Positions 19,669 through 27,855 of a stretch of 64,000 nucleotides of DNA are shown in pieces (positions within the stretch are counted from its first letter, which is position 1; the number at the start of each line of letters is the position of its first letter). The position numbers and the translations under genes were made by a program. This DNA comes from PBB1 sp965229345 (lineage in GTDB: Bacteria > Pseudomonadota > Gammaproteobacteria > Burkholderiales > Burkholderiaceae_C): assembly GCA_965229345.1 (NCBI GenBank), contig OZ245872.1, positions 1,798,001-1,862,000 of the forward strand. Direction: 5' to 3'. The notes under the pieces are model-generated. The model was not told the DNA's origin. It was given only the letters and a program-made list of their open reading frames with translations, and searched no databases.

Positions 19669-21000
19669 TCAGCGGGCCGGGGTCATCGGCATGTGTTGCT
19701 CGACCTGGTCGAGCACCTCTTCGGGCTCGGTTGCCTCGTCGTCGGTCTCGTTGTTGAGCCGCCGGCTCATCCGATCCTTGTCCAGGTCGCCGGTCCAGCT
19801 GGCGACCACGAGGGTTGCGACGCCATTGCCCACTAGGTTGGTCAGTGCCCTGGCCTCGGACATGAAACGGTCGATGCCGAGGATCAAGGCGAGCCCGGCC
19901 ACCGGCACATGACCGACCGCCGACAGCGTGGCGGCCAGCACGATGAAGCCGCTGCCGGTCACGCCGGCGGCTCCTTTCGAGGTGAGCAGCAGCACCAGCA
20001 ACAGCGTCAGTTGCTGCGTCACCGTCATCGGTGTGTTGGTCGCCTGCGCGATGAACACCGCGGCCATCGTCAGGTAGATCGAGGTGCCATCGAGGTTGAA
20101 GGAGTAGCCGGTCGGGATCACCAGCCCGACCACAGACTTCTTCGCGCCCAGGTTCTCCATCTTGGCCATCATGCGTGGCAGCACCGACTCGCTCGACGAG
20201 GTGCCCAGCACGATCAGCAGCTCTTCCTTGATGTAGCGGATGAACTTGAAGATCGAAAACCCGTGGAAGCGGGCGATCAGTCCGAGCACGACGATGATGA
20301 AAAACAGGCAGGTCGCGTAGAAGGTCGCCATCAGCGCCCCCAGCGACACCAGCGAGCCGACGCCGTACTTGCCGATGGTGAAGGCCATCGCGCCGAAGGC
20401 ACCGATCGGTGCCACTTTCATGATGATGCCGACGATGGAAAACAGCACGTGCGAGGTCTTCTCGATCAGGTCGAACACCAGCGTGCCGCGCCCGCCGAAC
20501 TTGTGCAGAGCGAAGCCGAACATCACCGCGAACAGCAGCACCTGCAGGATCTCGCCCTTGGCGAAGGCATCGATCACCGTGCTCGGGATGACGTTCAGCA
20601 GGAATTCGGTGGTGCTCGCCATCTTGCCCGGGCCGGTGTAGGCGGCGATGCCCTTGGTGTCGAGCGTGCTGGCATCGATGTTCATGCCCGCGCCGGGTTG
20701 AACGAGGTTGATGATGACCAGCCCGACCACCAGCGCGATCGAGCTGACGATCTCGAAGTACAGCAGCGCCAACCCGCCGGTCTTGCCGACTTTCTTCATG
20801 TCCTCCATGCCGGCGATGCCGACCACCACCGTGCAGAAGATGATCGGCGCGATGATCATCTTGATCAGCTTGATGAAGCCATCGCCCAGCGGCTTCATCG
20901 CGGCGCCGGTTTCGGGGAAAAAGTGCCCCAGCAGCACACCGATCACGATGGCGGTGATCACCTGGAAGTAGAGCGATTGATAAAGCGGCTTCTTGGGCAT
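19669..21000 (-). CDS. dctA: C4-dicarboxylate/proton symporter DctA
   Basis: A 443-residue inner-membrane symporter for succinate, fumarate and malate. The N-terminus LYFQVITAIVIGVLLGHFFP, the serine-rich SSSESVLPRM loop, the VIPTGYSFNLDGTSIY motif and the NGVATLVVASWTGD element are all classic DctA features of the DAACS family. The ATG at 21000 has GGAGG six bases upstream on the minus strand. The gene is divergent from a response regulator/sensor kinase pair across 170 bases, which suggests control by that pair. A VF530 gene follows directly. Confidence 0.96.
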   Translation of the reverse strand: MPKKPLYQSLYFQVITAIVIGVLLGHFFPETGAAMKPLGDGFIKLIKMIIAPIIFCTVVVGIAGMEDMKKVGKTGGLALLYFEIVSSIALVVGLVIINLVQPGAGMNIDASTLDTKGIAAYTGPGKMASTTEFLLNVIPSTVIDAFAKGEILQVLLFAVMFGFALHKFGGRGTLVFDLIEKTSHVLFSIVGIIMKVAPIGAFGAMAFTIGKYGVGSLVSLGALMATFYATCLFFIIVVLGLIARFHGFSIFKFIRYIKEELLIVLGTSSSESVLPRMMAKMENLGAKKSVVGLVIPTGYSFNLDGTSIYLTMAAVFIAQATNTPMTVTQQLTLLLVLLLTSKGAAGVTGSGFIVLAATLSAVGHVPVAGLALILGIDRFMSEARALTNLVGNGVATLVVASWTGDLDKDRMSRRLNNETDDEATEPEEVLDQVEQHMPMTPAR

Positions 21001-21170
21001 TCGGGCCTCCGGCTGTCGACGACGCGCCTAGTGTCGCTGCGCCGATGCGGTTTGGCAGGCGAATTTTCCCGCGGGCGCCGGGGTTCGGGTCATGCCCCCA
21101 GGGCCTGCGCGCGGCCAGGCTCCCGATAATGGGCACCGAGCGGCAACGCGGTTGCCCAGGGAGTTCTGAC

Positions 21171-21845
21171 ATGCGCTTGCTCATCGTCGAAGACGACGCG
21201 TCGCTCGGAGACGCGTTGACCACTGGATTGCGGCAACTCGGCCATGTGGTCGACTGGTTCCGGGACGGTCACCAGGCCAATGCCGCCTTGTCCAGCGCGC
21301 CGTACGACGCCGTGGTGCTTGATCTCGGCCTGCCCGGCACCGACGGCATGGTCTGGCTCGAACGCTGGCGCCGCCGCGAACAGACGGTGCCGGTGCTGAT
21401 CCTGACGGCGCGCGATGGCGTCGAGCAGCGCATCGCCGGTCTGGATGCGGGCGCCGACGATTACCTCGTCAAGCCGATCACCATCGACGAGCTGGCGGCA
21501 CGGCTGCGCGCCATGGTGCGTCGTTCCGCGGGCCGGGCGCAATCGGTGTGGCAGCACGGTGCGCTCGAGTACGACCCGGCGACCAAGCTGGTGCGCTGGA
21601 AGGGGGCGACGGTCGAGCTGACCGCGCTGGAGATGACCTTGCTCGAAGCATTGCTGAAGCACCCGCAGCGCGTGCTGTCCAAGACCCACCTGCAGCAGGT
21701 GATCTACGACTGGGGCGGTGGCGATCCCTCGAGCAATTCACTCGAGGTGCATGTGCATCACCTGCGCCGCAAGATCGACCCCACCATCGTGCGCACCGTG
21801 CGCGGCGTCGGTTATGCGCTGGGTTCGGGTGAAGCCAGTCCATGA
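21171..21845 (+). CDS. OmpR-family response regulator (TctD/QseB-like)
   Basis: A 224-residue DNA-binding response regulator. The receiver domain begins MRLLIVEDDASLGDAL, with acidic Asp8/Asp9 and phosphoacceptor Asp51 (VLDLGLPGTDG). A linker leads to the winged-helix domain, where LTALEMTLLEALLKHPQRVLSK and NSLEVHVHHLRRKI mark the OmpR fold. The ATG at 21171 has AGGGAG upstream. Its stop overlaps the kinase start (ATGA). Being divergent from dctA, it probably controls dicarboxylate uptake, either in the TctDE manner or as a general membrane-stress pair; the target is inference from position. Confidence 0.92.
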   Translation: MRLLIVEDDASLGDALTTGLRQLGHVVDWFRDGHQANAALSSAPYDAVVLDLGLPGTDGMVWLERWRRREQTVPVLILTARDGVEQRIAGLDAGADDYLVKPITIDELAARLRAMVRRSAGRAQSVWQHGALEYDPATKLVRWKGATVELTALEMTLLEALLKHPQRVLSKTHLQQVIYDWGGGDPSSNSLEVHVHHLRRKIDPTIVRTVRGVGYALGSGEASP

Positions 21846-23266
21846 GCCTGCAACGCCGGTTGTTGCTGTACCTGCTGATCTGCGCGCCGCTGGTGTGGTG
21901 CGTGGCGTTGTACGAATCGATCAAGCAGGCGCGCTTCGAAGTCAACGAGCTGTATGACGCCGAACTGATCCGGCTGGCCCGGCAGGTCCAGGCCACGCTG
22001 CGCACGGACGCGCTTCTGTCCAGGCTGTCGCCGCCGCAGCCGACCAAGGGCCGCGCCGAGTCGAGCACCGCCGATGTCCGCGACCTGGCGCTGGCCGTCT
22101 GGGATGCCCAGGGTGCGCTGGTGCTGTCCGACAGCGAGGGGGTGCAGCTGACGCGCCGTCCGGATGCGGTCGGCTTCCGCAACGAGAGCCTGCACGGCAA
22201 GCCCTGGCGCATCTACTACCTGCAGTCGACCACCGGCGCCTGGCTGGTGGCGGCTGGGCAGCGGGTCAAGGAGCGTGACGAACTGGTCTACAGCGTGACG
22301 GCCAGCCAGATCACGCCCTGGATCCTGGTGCTGCCGGCCCTGCTGATCGCGATGGCCTGGGCGGTGCGCCGTGCGCTGGCGCCACTGCGCGAGCTGACCA
22401 CCGAGCTGCAGGCGCGCGATGCGACCGACCTGCGCCTGATCCCCAACGCCCAGGCGCCCACGGAATTGAAGCCCCTCGTCCAGGCCATGAACGGCCTGTT
22501 TCAACGCATCGAGGAAACCTTGGCGCGCGAGCGGCGCTTCACCGCCGATGCGGCCCACGAGCTGCGCACGCCGCTGGCTGTGCTGCGCGCGCAATGGGAT
22601 GTGGTGCGCCGGTCGGCCGGTGGTGCCGAGCGTGAGCAGGCCGAGGCCAAGCTTAGCCGCGGGCTCGACCGGCTGGACCGGCTGGTCACGCAAATGCTGG
22701 CCCTGTCTCGCCTGGATTCGACCCTGGAAGCCGATGGCCAGTGGTCGCTGACGACGCCGGTGCACTGGCAGACCGTGGTCGAGCAGGCGATCAGCGATTG
22801 CCTGTCGGTGGCCGAGCGCCGGCACATCGAACTGGCCTGCGAATGGCCACCAGAAGGCGAGCCACCGCTGCCGTTGAACGGTGACGCCAACTTGCTGACG
22901 GTGCTGCTGCGCAACCTGCTCGACAACGCCGTGCGCTATGCCCCGGAGGGCTCGCTGGTGACCTTGCGCGTGCTGCCGGATCGGCTGGAGGTTGCCAACG
23001 ACGGCGAGCCGTTGCCAGGCCCGCAGATTGCGCGCATGGGTGAACGCTTCTATCGCCCCGACGGCCAGCAGGAGTTCGGCAGCGGCCTCGGTGTGTCCAT
23101 CGTGCAGCGCATTGCCGCACTTCATGGCCTGACGGTGGTCATCGGGGCGCGCACCGATGGCACGGGTGTTCAGGTGACGCTGCAGCCGGCGACCCGGCCA
23201 CCGGCACCGAACCCGCCCGTCGTGGCGCACGACAGCGCCACGCTGGCGGTGGTCAGTGGGCCTTGA
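21842..23266 (+). CDS. sensor histidine kinase (TctE/QseC-like)
   Basis: A 474-residue membrane kinase. The first membrane helix is at residues 5-24, a periplasmic 2CSK_N-like sensor spans about 25-157 and the second helix is near 158-176. HAMP-like and HisKA regions follow with His239 (ADAAHELRTPLAVLRAQ). The ATP-binding domain has NLLDNAVRYAPEG and FGSGLGVSIVQRIAALHG. The start overlaps the stop of the response regulator by four bases, so the two are made together. The last 14 bases of the gene overlap the end of the convergent TPR gene. The signal is unknown; the location next to dctA suggests a carboxylate. Confidence 0.92.
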   Translation: MSLQRRLLLYLLICAPLVWCVALYESIKQARFEVNELYDAELIRLARQVQATLRTDALLSRLSPPQPTKGRAESSTADVRDLALAVWDAQGALVLSDSEGVQLTRRPDAVGFRNESLHGKPWRIYYLQSTTGAWLVAAGQRVKERDELVYSVTASQITPWILVLPALLIAMAWAVRRALAPLRELTTELQARDATDLRLIPNAQAPTELKPLVQAMNGLFQRIEETLARERRFTADAAHELRTPLAVLRAQWDVVRRSAGGAEREQAEAKLSRGLDRLDRLVTQMLALSRLDSTLEADGQWSLTTPVHWQTVVEQAISDCLSVAERRHIELACEWPPEGEPPLPLNGDANLLTVLLRNLLDNAVRYAPEGSLVTLRVLPDRLEVANDGEPLPGPQIARMGERFYRPDGQQEFGSGLGVSIVQRIAALHGLTVVIGARTDGTGVQVTLQPATRPPAPNPPVVAHDSATLAVVSGP

Positions 23267-23960
23267 TCTTGGCCATCAGTGCACGGACTTCATCGCGCCG
23301 TCCCGCGTCGGAGATCTGCCGACCGGGGCGGGACGGGGCCTGCAGGGCACGCTCCAGGTAGGGGAGTGCTTCGTCGGCGTGGTGCGTCTCTGACAGCAGC
23401 TCTCCATAGAAGAAGTTCGGGTCGATGCCCTTCGGATTCAGGGTCAGCCCTTTTTGCAGCAGCTCGCGGGCCTTGTCCTTGTCGCCGAAGCTCACGGGCC
23501 AGCCGGGCACCTTGTAGTACAGCACCGCCAGGCTGGTGTAGGCCGAGCCGTCCAGCGCGTTGGGGTCGATCTTCAGGGCCGATTCGTACAGGGCCTTGGC
23601 CTTCTTGGCCAGGCCGAGCGCGCCGAGCCCGCCCTTGTCGCCAGCCCACGAGGCGGTGATGATGCCTTCCCAGATCAGCGCCTCGCTGCGGCCGGCATAG
23701 GTTTCACTGACCTGGTGTGCCTTCGCGGCCAAGGCCTCGAAGCGTTTCTCGCGCTCGGCGTTGGGTGTCTGGTACTTGATGACCTCCCAATCGTGCTGCA
23801 GATCGACGACAGCATCCTCGACGCCACCGGCCTGGGCGGTCAGCGGGCTCGCCACGGCGATGCCCGAGAACAGCGCGATGGCGATGGCGCCCAGCAGCCG
23901 CCGTCGCGAGGCGCCATCTGCTGCGGTCGAACGGGGCCGGGGGGTGTGGTGAGAAATCAT
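23253..23960 (-). CDS. exported TPR-like protein, paralogue A
   Basis: A 235-residue protein with a twin-arginine-like export signal (SRRRLLGAIAIALFSG, cleavage near AQA-G) and a helical body with two or three TPR-like units (AKALYESALKIDPNALDGSA; ARELLQKGLTLNPKGID; ALPYLERALQAPSRPGR). The function is not recognised. It is the last gene of the hemolysin/AMP-ligase/oxidase/SDR operon, with its ATG overlapping the SDR stop (ATGA). A full-length paralogue of identical length lies at 27856-28563, just upstream of the same operon. This suggests a periplasmic scaffold or binding protein serving the operon product. Its 3' end overlaps the convergent kinase gene by 14 bases. Confidence 0.8.
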   Translation of the reverse strand: MISHHTPRPRSTAADGASRRRLLGAIAIALFSGIAVASPLTAQAGGVEDAVVDLQHDWEVIKYQTPNAEREKRFEALAAKAHQVSETYAGRSEALIWEGIITASWAGDKGGLGALGLAKKAKALYESALKIDPNALDGSAYTSLAVLYYKVPGWPVSFGDKDKARELLQKGLTLNPKGIDPNFFYGELLSETHHADEALPYLERALQAPSRPGRQISDAGRRDEVRALMAKIKAH

Positions 23961-24823
23961 GTTTCGATCCTGGGAGACGGGGTGAGGGTTCGGGTGGGGT
24001 CCAGCCGTGCGCTCGACGACGGCGGCGAGGCCTTGGCAGGCAGGCTGTTGCGGTGTCGGTCGAAGGCGCCATCCAGCAGGCTCGGTGCCAGCCCGTTGAG
24101 CCGCACGGCCAGCTTCTCCGGAAAGCCCAGAAAGCGCTCTGCCGCCTGGCTTTCCACCAGATCGAGCAGGGCCAGCGCCACCGACTCCGGGGTGTCCACG
24201 GCGGTGCCAGTGGCCTGGTTGTAGGCCTCGACCTCTGCCGAGTTGAAGCCGGTGCGGGTGCTGCGCGGGCCGAGGTACTGGACCCGGACCGGACCATCAC
24301 CGAGCTCGCGCCGCAGGGCCTCGGCGAACCCACGCAGGCCGAACTTGCTGGCGCTGTAGGCGCTGAAGCCCGGCAGCCCGATGCGCCCGAGCGCCGAGCC
24401 CACGCAGATCACCTGGGCCTGCGGCAGGCGACGCAGATGCGGCAGCAGCGCCTGCGTCAGCAGCATGGGCGCCAGCAGGTTGGTGTCGAGCACCCGCTGG
24501 ATGTCGGCGGTGCTCAGCGACTCGAGTCGTCCGAAGCTCGGCACGCCCGCGTTGTGCACCACCACGTTGGCGCCCCACGCCACAGCGGCGTCGCGCAGGC
24601 CGTCGATGGCGGTGGGGTCGCACAGGTCGGCGGCATGGCAGCCGACGCGGTCGGATGTCGCCTCCGCCGCACCGGCAAATTCATGCGCCAGTGCGGTCAG
24701 TGCCGGCAGTGAGCGGCCCACCAGCAGCACGGCGGCGCCGGAGCGCACCAGGGCGTGGGCCATGGCGCGACCGATGCCACCGCTGGCGCCGGTCAGCACA
24801 ACGCGGGCGTCACGGATCTTCAT
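23957..24823 (-). CDS. short-chain dehydrogenase/reductase (SDR)
   Basis: A 288-residue NAD(P)-dependent oxidoreductase of the classical SDR type. TGASGGIG (11-18) binds the cofactor, HNAGV (90-94) is the conserved strand end, and the catalytic triad is Ser143, Tyr156 and Lys160 (YSASK). A C-terminal extension beyond residue 230 (PESVALALLDLVESQAAERFLG) resembles SDRs acting on acyl or lipid substrates (DltE-like). It overlaps the TPR gene downstream and the oxidase gene upstream by four bases each, so it is a tightly coupled member of the hemolysin-family operon. The substrate is unknown; it could reduce or oxidise a product formed by the AMP ligase and metal oxidase. Confidence 0.88.
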   Translation of the reverse strand: MKIRDARVVLTGASGGIGRAMAHALVRSGAAVLLVGRSLPALTALAHEFAGAAEATSDRVGCHAADLCDPTAIDGLRDAAVAWGANVVVHNAGVPSFGRLESLSTADIQRVLDTNLLAPMLLTQALLPHLRRLPQAQVICVGSALGRIGLPGFSAYSASKFGLRGFAEALRRELGDGPVRVQYLGPRSTRTGFNSAEVEAYNQATGTAVDTPESVALALLDLVESQAAERFLGFPEKLAVRLNGLAPSLLDGAFDRHRNSLPAKASPPSSSARLDPTRTLTPSPRIET

Positions 24824-25512
24824 GCGGAAACCTCCAACGCAGCCGCAGCCGGGCGCTGGGCCACGGGCAGCGGCAGGCTGCGAAAGACATCGCCGTACAA
24901 GCGGAAGAACGCCCGTGCGGCATGCACGATGTCGGCCTGGTCGCCCGGGTCGTCGATCCGGTCCATCAACGCCTCGAAGTGTTCGGTGTGCTCGCGGTCG
25001 AGCAGGCCATGCGAGCGCAGGTAGCTGAAGGCGCTGTCAGGCAGCGCCAGTGGCTTCTGGATCTGCCCGGCGGCCAGTAGCGCCAGCGACACGCTGGTGC
25101 CTTCGAGCACATGCACCATGCCGAGGAAGCCCAGCGGGTTGCGCCGCGCGATGGTGTCGTAGGCATACGCCACCATCACTTCGGTGGCATGCCCGGGTGC
25201 GCCCCGGCGCACGGCATCGGCGTCGCCACCGCAGGCCCGGATGTCGTTGAGGATCCACTCATCGTGGCCTTCTTCCTCGACGACGTACTCGGCCAGCGGC
25301 TCGCGCAGCCATTGGTTGCGTGCGGGCAGCGCAGCGCGACACGCCAGCAGCAGCGGCACGGTGTGTCGCACATGGTGGTAGGCCTCGCGCAGGAAGGCCA
25401 GATAGCTGGGCAGCGACACCTCGCCGCGCAACGTGCCCTGGATGATGGGCGCGCGGAGCAGGCCCTCGCGGACCTCGGCGGTCTGTTCGAGCAATCGGGC
25501 GTGGAATGTCAT
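24820..25512 (-). CDS. heme-oxygenase-like (TenA/PqqC-fold) iron-containing redox enzyme
   Basis: A 230-residue all-helical protein of the iron-containing redox enzyme family. Candidate metal ligands are arranged as in heme-oxygenase-like diiron oxidases. EEEGH (Glu79-His83) and Glu137 (VLEGTSVSLA) are followed by a His168-x3-Asp172-x2-His175 motif (HGLLDREH). The family includes UndA (1-undecene synthase), CADD and SznF domains, which oxidise fatty acids, tyrosine or arginine derivatives with dioxygen. It lacks the TenA thiaminase cysteine pattern. It lies between an AMP ligase and an SDR, so oxidation of a carboxylate or its activated form is plausible. The thi genes are near, but no operon links them. 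The real substrate is unknown. Confidence 0.82.
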   Translation of the reverse strand: MTFHARLLEQTAEVREGLLRAPIIQGTLRGEVSLPSYLAFLREAYHHVRHTVPLLLACRAALPARNQWLREPLAEYVVEEEGHDEWILNDIRACGGDADAVRRGAPGHATEVMVAYAYDTIARRNPLGFLGMVHVLEGTSVSLALLAAGQIQKPLALPDSAFSYLRSHGLLDREHTEHFEALMDRIDDPGDQADIVHAARAFFRLYGDVFRSLPLPVAQRPAAAALEVSA

Positions 25513-25542
25513 GGGGATACGCGGGGTGTTTGTCGCTGCCGC

Positions 25543-27075
25543 TCAGCGCAGCGCGAGGTGATAGACGGCGGCGCTGCGGCAGCGGGCACCGAGCCCGTGG
25601 GCGTGGCGTTGCCAGATGGCCGTGCGTTGCGGCCGGCCGTTGGCTGTCGCCATGCCCGAACTCGCATCGAAGGCGGCGCCGGCCCGCACCCAGCGCTGCA
25701 CGCGGGCGTAGTCGGGCAGCGTGGCGTTGGCGTTGTCCACAGCCGCCTGCAGCGTGGCGTCCGACGCCTCGGGCCGCACCGGCCACAGCACGGCACTGAG
25801 GGCCGGTTGTGCCTCACCGAAGACCACCGCCTGGGCGATCGCCGGCTCGGTGCACAGCGCGGTCTCGACCCATTCGGGCGAGACATTGCGGCCATACGCG
25901 GTGATCAGCACGTGCTTCTTGCGGCCCTGCAGGTGCACGAAACCATCGTCGTCGATCCTGCCCAGATCGCCGCTGGGCCACCATGAGGCAGCGGGCGCCG
26001 CATCGCCCAGGTAGCCGTTGAACAGGCTGCCGGCCACCTCGATCTCACCGTCGGCTGCGATGCGCAACCGGGTGTGCGGCAGGGCCCGGCCGGCCGTGCC
26101 AGGTCGATCGGCCCCCGGCAGGTTCAGCGTCTGCACCGACGCGCCTTCCGACAGCCCGTAACCCTCGTAGGCCGGAATGCCGACGGCGCGTGCCGCAGCG
26201 ATCAGCCGGGCACCGACCGCCGCGCCGCCCACCGCCACGAACTTCAGCGAGTCCGGCGCACGCTGGCCGGTCATCATCAGATGGGCGGTCCAGGCGCGCA
26301 GCATCTGCGGCAGCAGGATCACGCTGTGCGGCCGATGCTGGGCGACCACGGCATGGAAACGCACGACATCGAAGCCCGAGGCGCCAGACAGCCCCAGCTC
26401 ACGCATCGGCAGCGTGATGCAGACCGTGCCCTGGGCCAGGGGGGCCAGCAGACCGGCGATGTTTTCCAGCAGCACGGAAAAAGGCAGCGCACACAGATGC
26501 CGCCCGATGGCCAGCGGCGCCATCGCCTGTCGCAGACCCTCGCTCACGCGTTGCACGGCTGCCGAGCCCAGGCAGACCCCTTTGGGCTGCCCGGTGGTGC
26601 CCGAGGTGTAGGTGATCTTGGCCGTGCCGGCCGGCATCGCGACCTGCGCGGCCGGCAATGGCAGCAACACCAACGCATGCCCGGCCAGCTCGATCGGCTG
26701 GGCGGTGGTCTGTGGCCAGGATGCCGCGGCCATCGGGATGGTCAGCAAGTGGTCGACCCCGGCCGAACGCAGCGCATGGGCGATCTGCGCGGGGGTGAAG
26801 AACGCGGGCAGCGGAACATGCACCACCCCCGCTTGCGCTGCCGCCAGGTCGGCCACCACCCACGCCGCCGAGTTGTCGAGCAGGGTGGCCAGCACGCGAG
26901 CGTTGCGGGCGCTCAGCTGCGTTGCAAAGGCCTGCACCTGCGCGCGCAAGGTGGCGCGGTCCCAGGTTCGGTGGCCGTCGTCGAGGCAGATGGCGTCGTC
27001 GGCCGCCGCGCCCGGGGCCACAACGCCATCCGGCGCACGCCCTGTGCACTCGGTGGAGGAGCCGTTCGTGCTCAT
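25543..27075 (-). CDS. AMP-dependent acyl/aryl synthetase (ANL superfamily)
   Basis: A 510-residue adenylate-forming enzyme. The P-loop TYTSGTTGQPKG (155-166), YEGYGLSEG (303-311) and SGDLGRIDDDGFVHLQGRKKHVL (starting at 368) establish the class; the last is the hinge-region motif. The C-terminal A10 motif, usually ending in a catalytic Lys, reads ATANGRPQR here with Arg481 in that place. This may weaken classic adenylation or reflect a subfamily trait. No phosphopantetheine carrier domain is attached. The ATG at 27075 overlaps the hemolysin-family stop (ATGA). The operon context suggests activation of a fatty or aromatic acid for transfer by a neighbouring enzyme. Confidence 0.88.
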   Translation of the reverse strand: MSTNGSSTECTGRAPDGVVAPGAAADDAICLDDGHRTWDRATLRAQVQAFATQLSARNARVLATLLDNSAAWVVADLAAAQAGVVHVPLPAFFTPAQIAHALRSAGVDHLLTIPMAAASWPQTTAQPIELAGHALVLLPLPAAQVAMPAGTAKITYTSGTTGQPKGVCLGSAAVQRVSEGLRQAMAPLAIGRHLCALPFSVLLENIAGLLAPLAQGTVCITLPMRELGLSGASGFDVVRFHAVVAQHRPHSVILLPQMLRAWTAHLMMTGQRAPDSLKFVAVGGAAVGARLIAAARAVGIPAYEGYGLSEGASVQTLNLPGADRPGTAGRALPHTRLRIAADGEIEVAGSLFNGYLGDAAPAASWWPSGDLGRIDDDGFVHLQGRKKHVLITAYGRNVSPEWVETALCTEPAIAQAVVFGEAQPALSAVLWPVRPEASDATLQAAVDNANATLPDYARVQRWVRAGAAFDASSGMATANGRPQRTAIWQRHAHGLGARCRSAAVYHLALR

Positions 27076-27716
27076 GGTCGGTCGGCGTCCGAGTGGCGTC
27101 GGGCCAGTTGCCCCAGCGCTTGATGCAGACGGCCTGCCAGCACGACCGGATGGTGTTCGTAGTAGCTGCCCCACTGGGCGGCTTCATCGCCCAGCACCTC
27201 GGGATCGGCCAGCCCCAGCGCCAGCGGCGTGACGCCCAGGCGCAGGAACATGTGGCGCAGCCCGCTGGTCATGGTGCTGACCACCCAGTCGACGGGCTGC
27301 GACTGCAGGTGGCACGCCAGCAGCCGGATCAGACGGCGGCCTTCGCCGGCCCGTGCTGCCGACAGGTGCCCGATCTCGACGATGCAGCTGCGCGCGGGCG
27401 GCACCTCGGCGGGGTTCGCAAGCAGCGACTCGATCGGGACATCGAAGTACCGCTCGAGGAACAGCGCGCCATCGCCGGCGCTGCGGTAGCCCGCTGCAGC
27501 GATGACGCCGGCCTCGTCGTGCAGGCTGACCAGCGTCGGGGCGAACTGCTGCACGTCGGCACCGTAGCGCTGGGCATAGGTGCGGTGGATGAAGGCTTCG
27601 ACGTCGTCACGCTGCGGATCACCCACCGGATGGATGCGCCACTGCGGCGAGCGGCTGAACCGAGACCCGCAAGGGTCCTCGGGCACGGGGCCGTGCGCGA
27701 CCATGGCAGTGAACAT
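27072..27716 (-). CDS. thermostable hemolysin family protein
   Basis: A 214-residue protein matching the Vibrio delta-type thermostable hemolysin family. Conserved elements in order are RTYAQRYGADVQQFAPTL, AAAGYRSAGDGALFLERYFD, IVEIGHLSA, WVVSTMTSGLRHMFLRLG and WGSYYEHHPVVLAG. There is no signal peptide or membrane helix, which argues against a classic pore-forming toxin. The overall order of strands and helices reminds me of GNAT-type acyltransferases; that is inference. It is the first gene of a five-gene overlapping operon with an AMP ligase, a metal oxidase and an SDR. A role as acyl- or aminoacyl-transferase in a small-molecule pathway therefore fits better than lysis. Confidence 0.85.
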   Translation of the reverse strand: MFTAMVAHGPVPEDPCGSRFSRSPQWRIHPVGDPQRDDVEAFIHRTYAQRYGADVQQFAPTLVSLHDEAGVIAAAGYRSAGDGALFLERYFDVPIESLLANPAEVPPARSCIVEIGHLSAARAGEGRRLIRLLACHLQSQPVDWVVSTMTSGLRHMFLRLGVTPLALGLADPEVLGDEAAQWGSYYEHHPVVLAGRLHQALGQLARRHSDADRP

Positions 27717-27790
27717 GAAGGCTCTCCGAGACGGACCTGAATGCAGATCGATGACCGATCGTGCGCCGCCGCGATGAAGTCGGAATTAAG

Positions 27791-27808
27791 CGAAGTGCGA
27801 AAACTTCG
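27791..27808. promoter_or_regulatory. perfect inverted repeat upstream of the hemolysin-family operon
   Basis: CGAAGT and ACTTCG are separated by six bases (GCGAAA) in the 139-base gap between the TPR paralogue B gene and the hemolysin-family start. Its position, about 75-90 bases upstream of the operon ATG, suits an operator or a weak terminator hairpin of the preceding gene. No T-run follows on the minus strand. Confidence 0.3.
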
Positions 27809-27855
27809 GAGGCGCTGCGCTCAGCCGCACGCGCCCGACGCGGCCGCTGTTGGGC

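Noticed and set aside
24820..25512. Calling the TenA-like protein a thiamine salvage enzyme because of nearby thi genes
   Set aside because: Its ligand pattern is that of metal oxidases, and it belongs to a different, overlapping operon separated from thiD by several genes.
27072..27716. Calling the hemolysin-family gene a toxin
   Set aside because: It has no export signal, membrane segment or lysis accessory genes. The family name is historical and the operon context points to enzymology.
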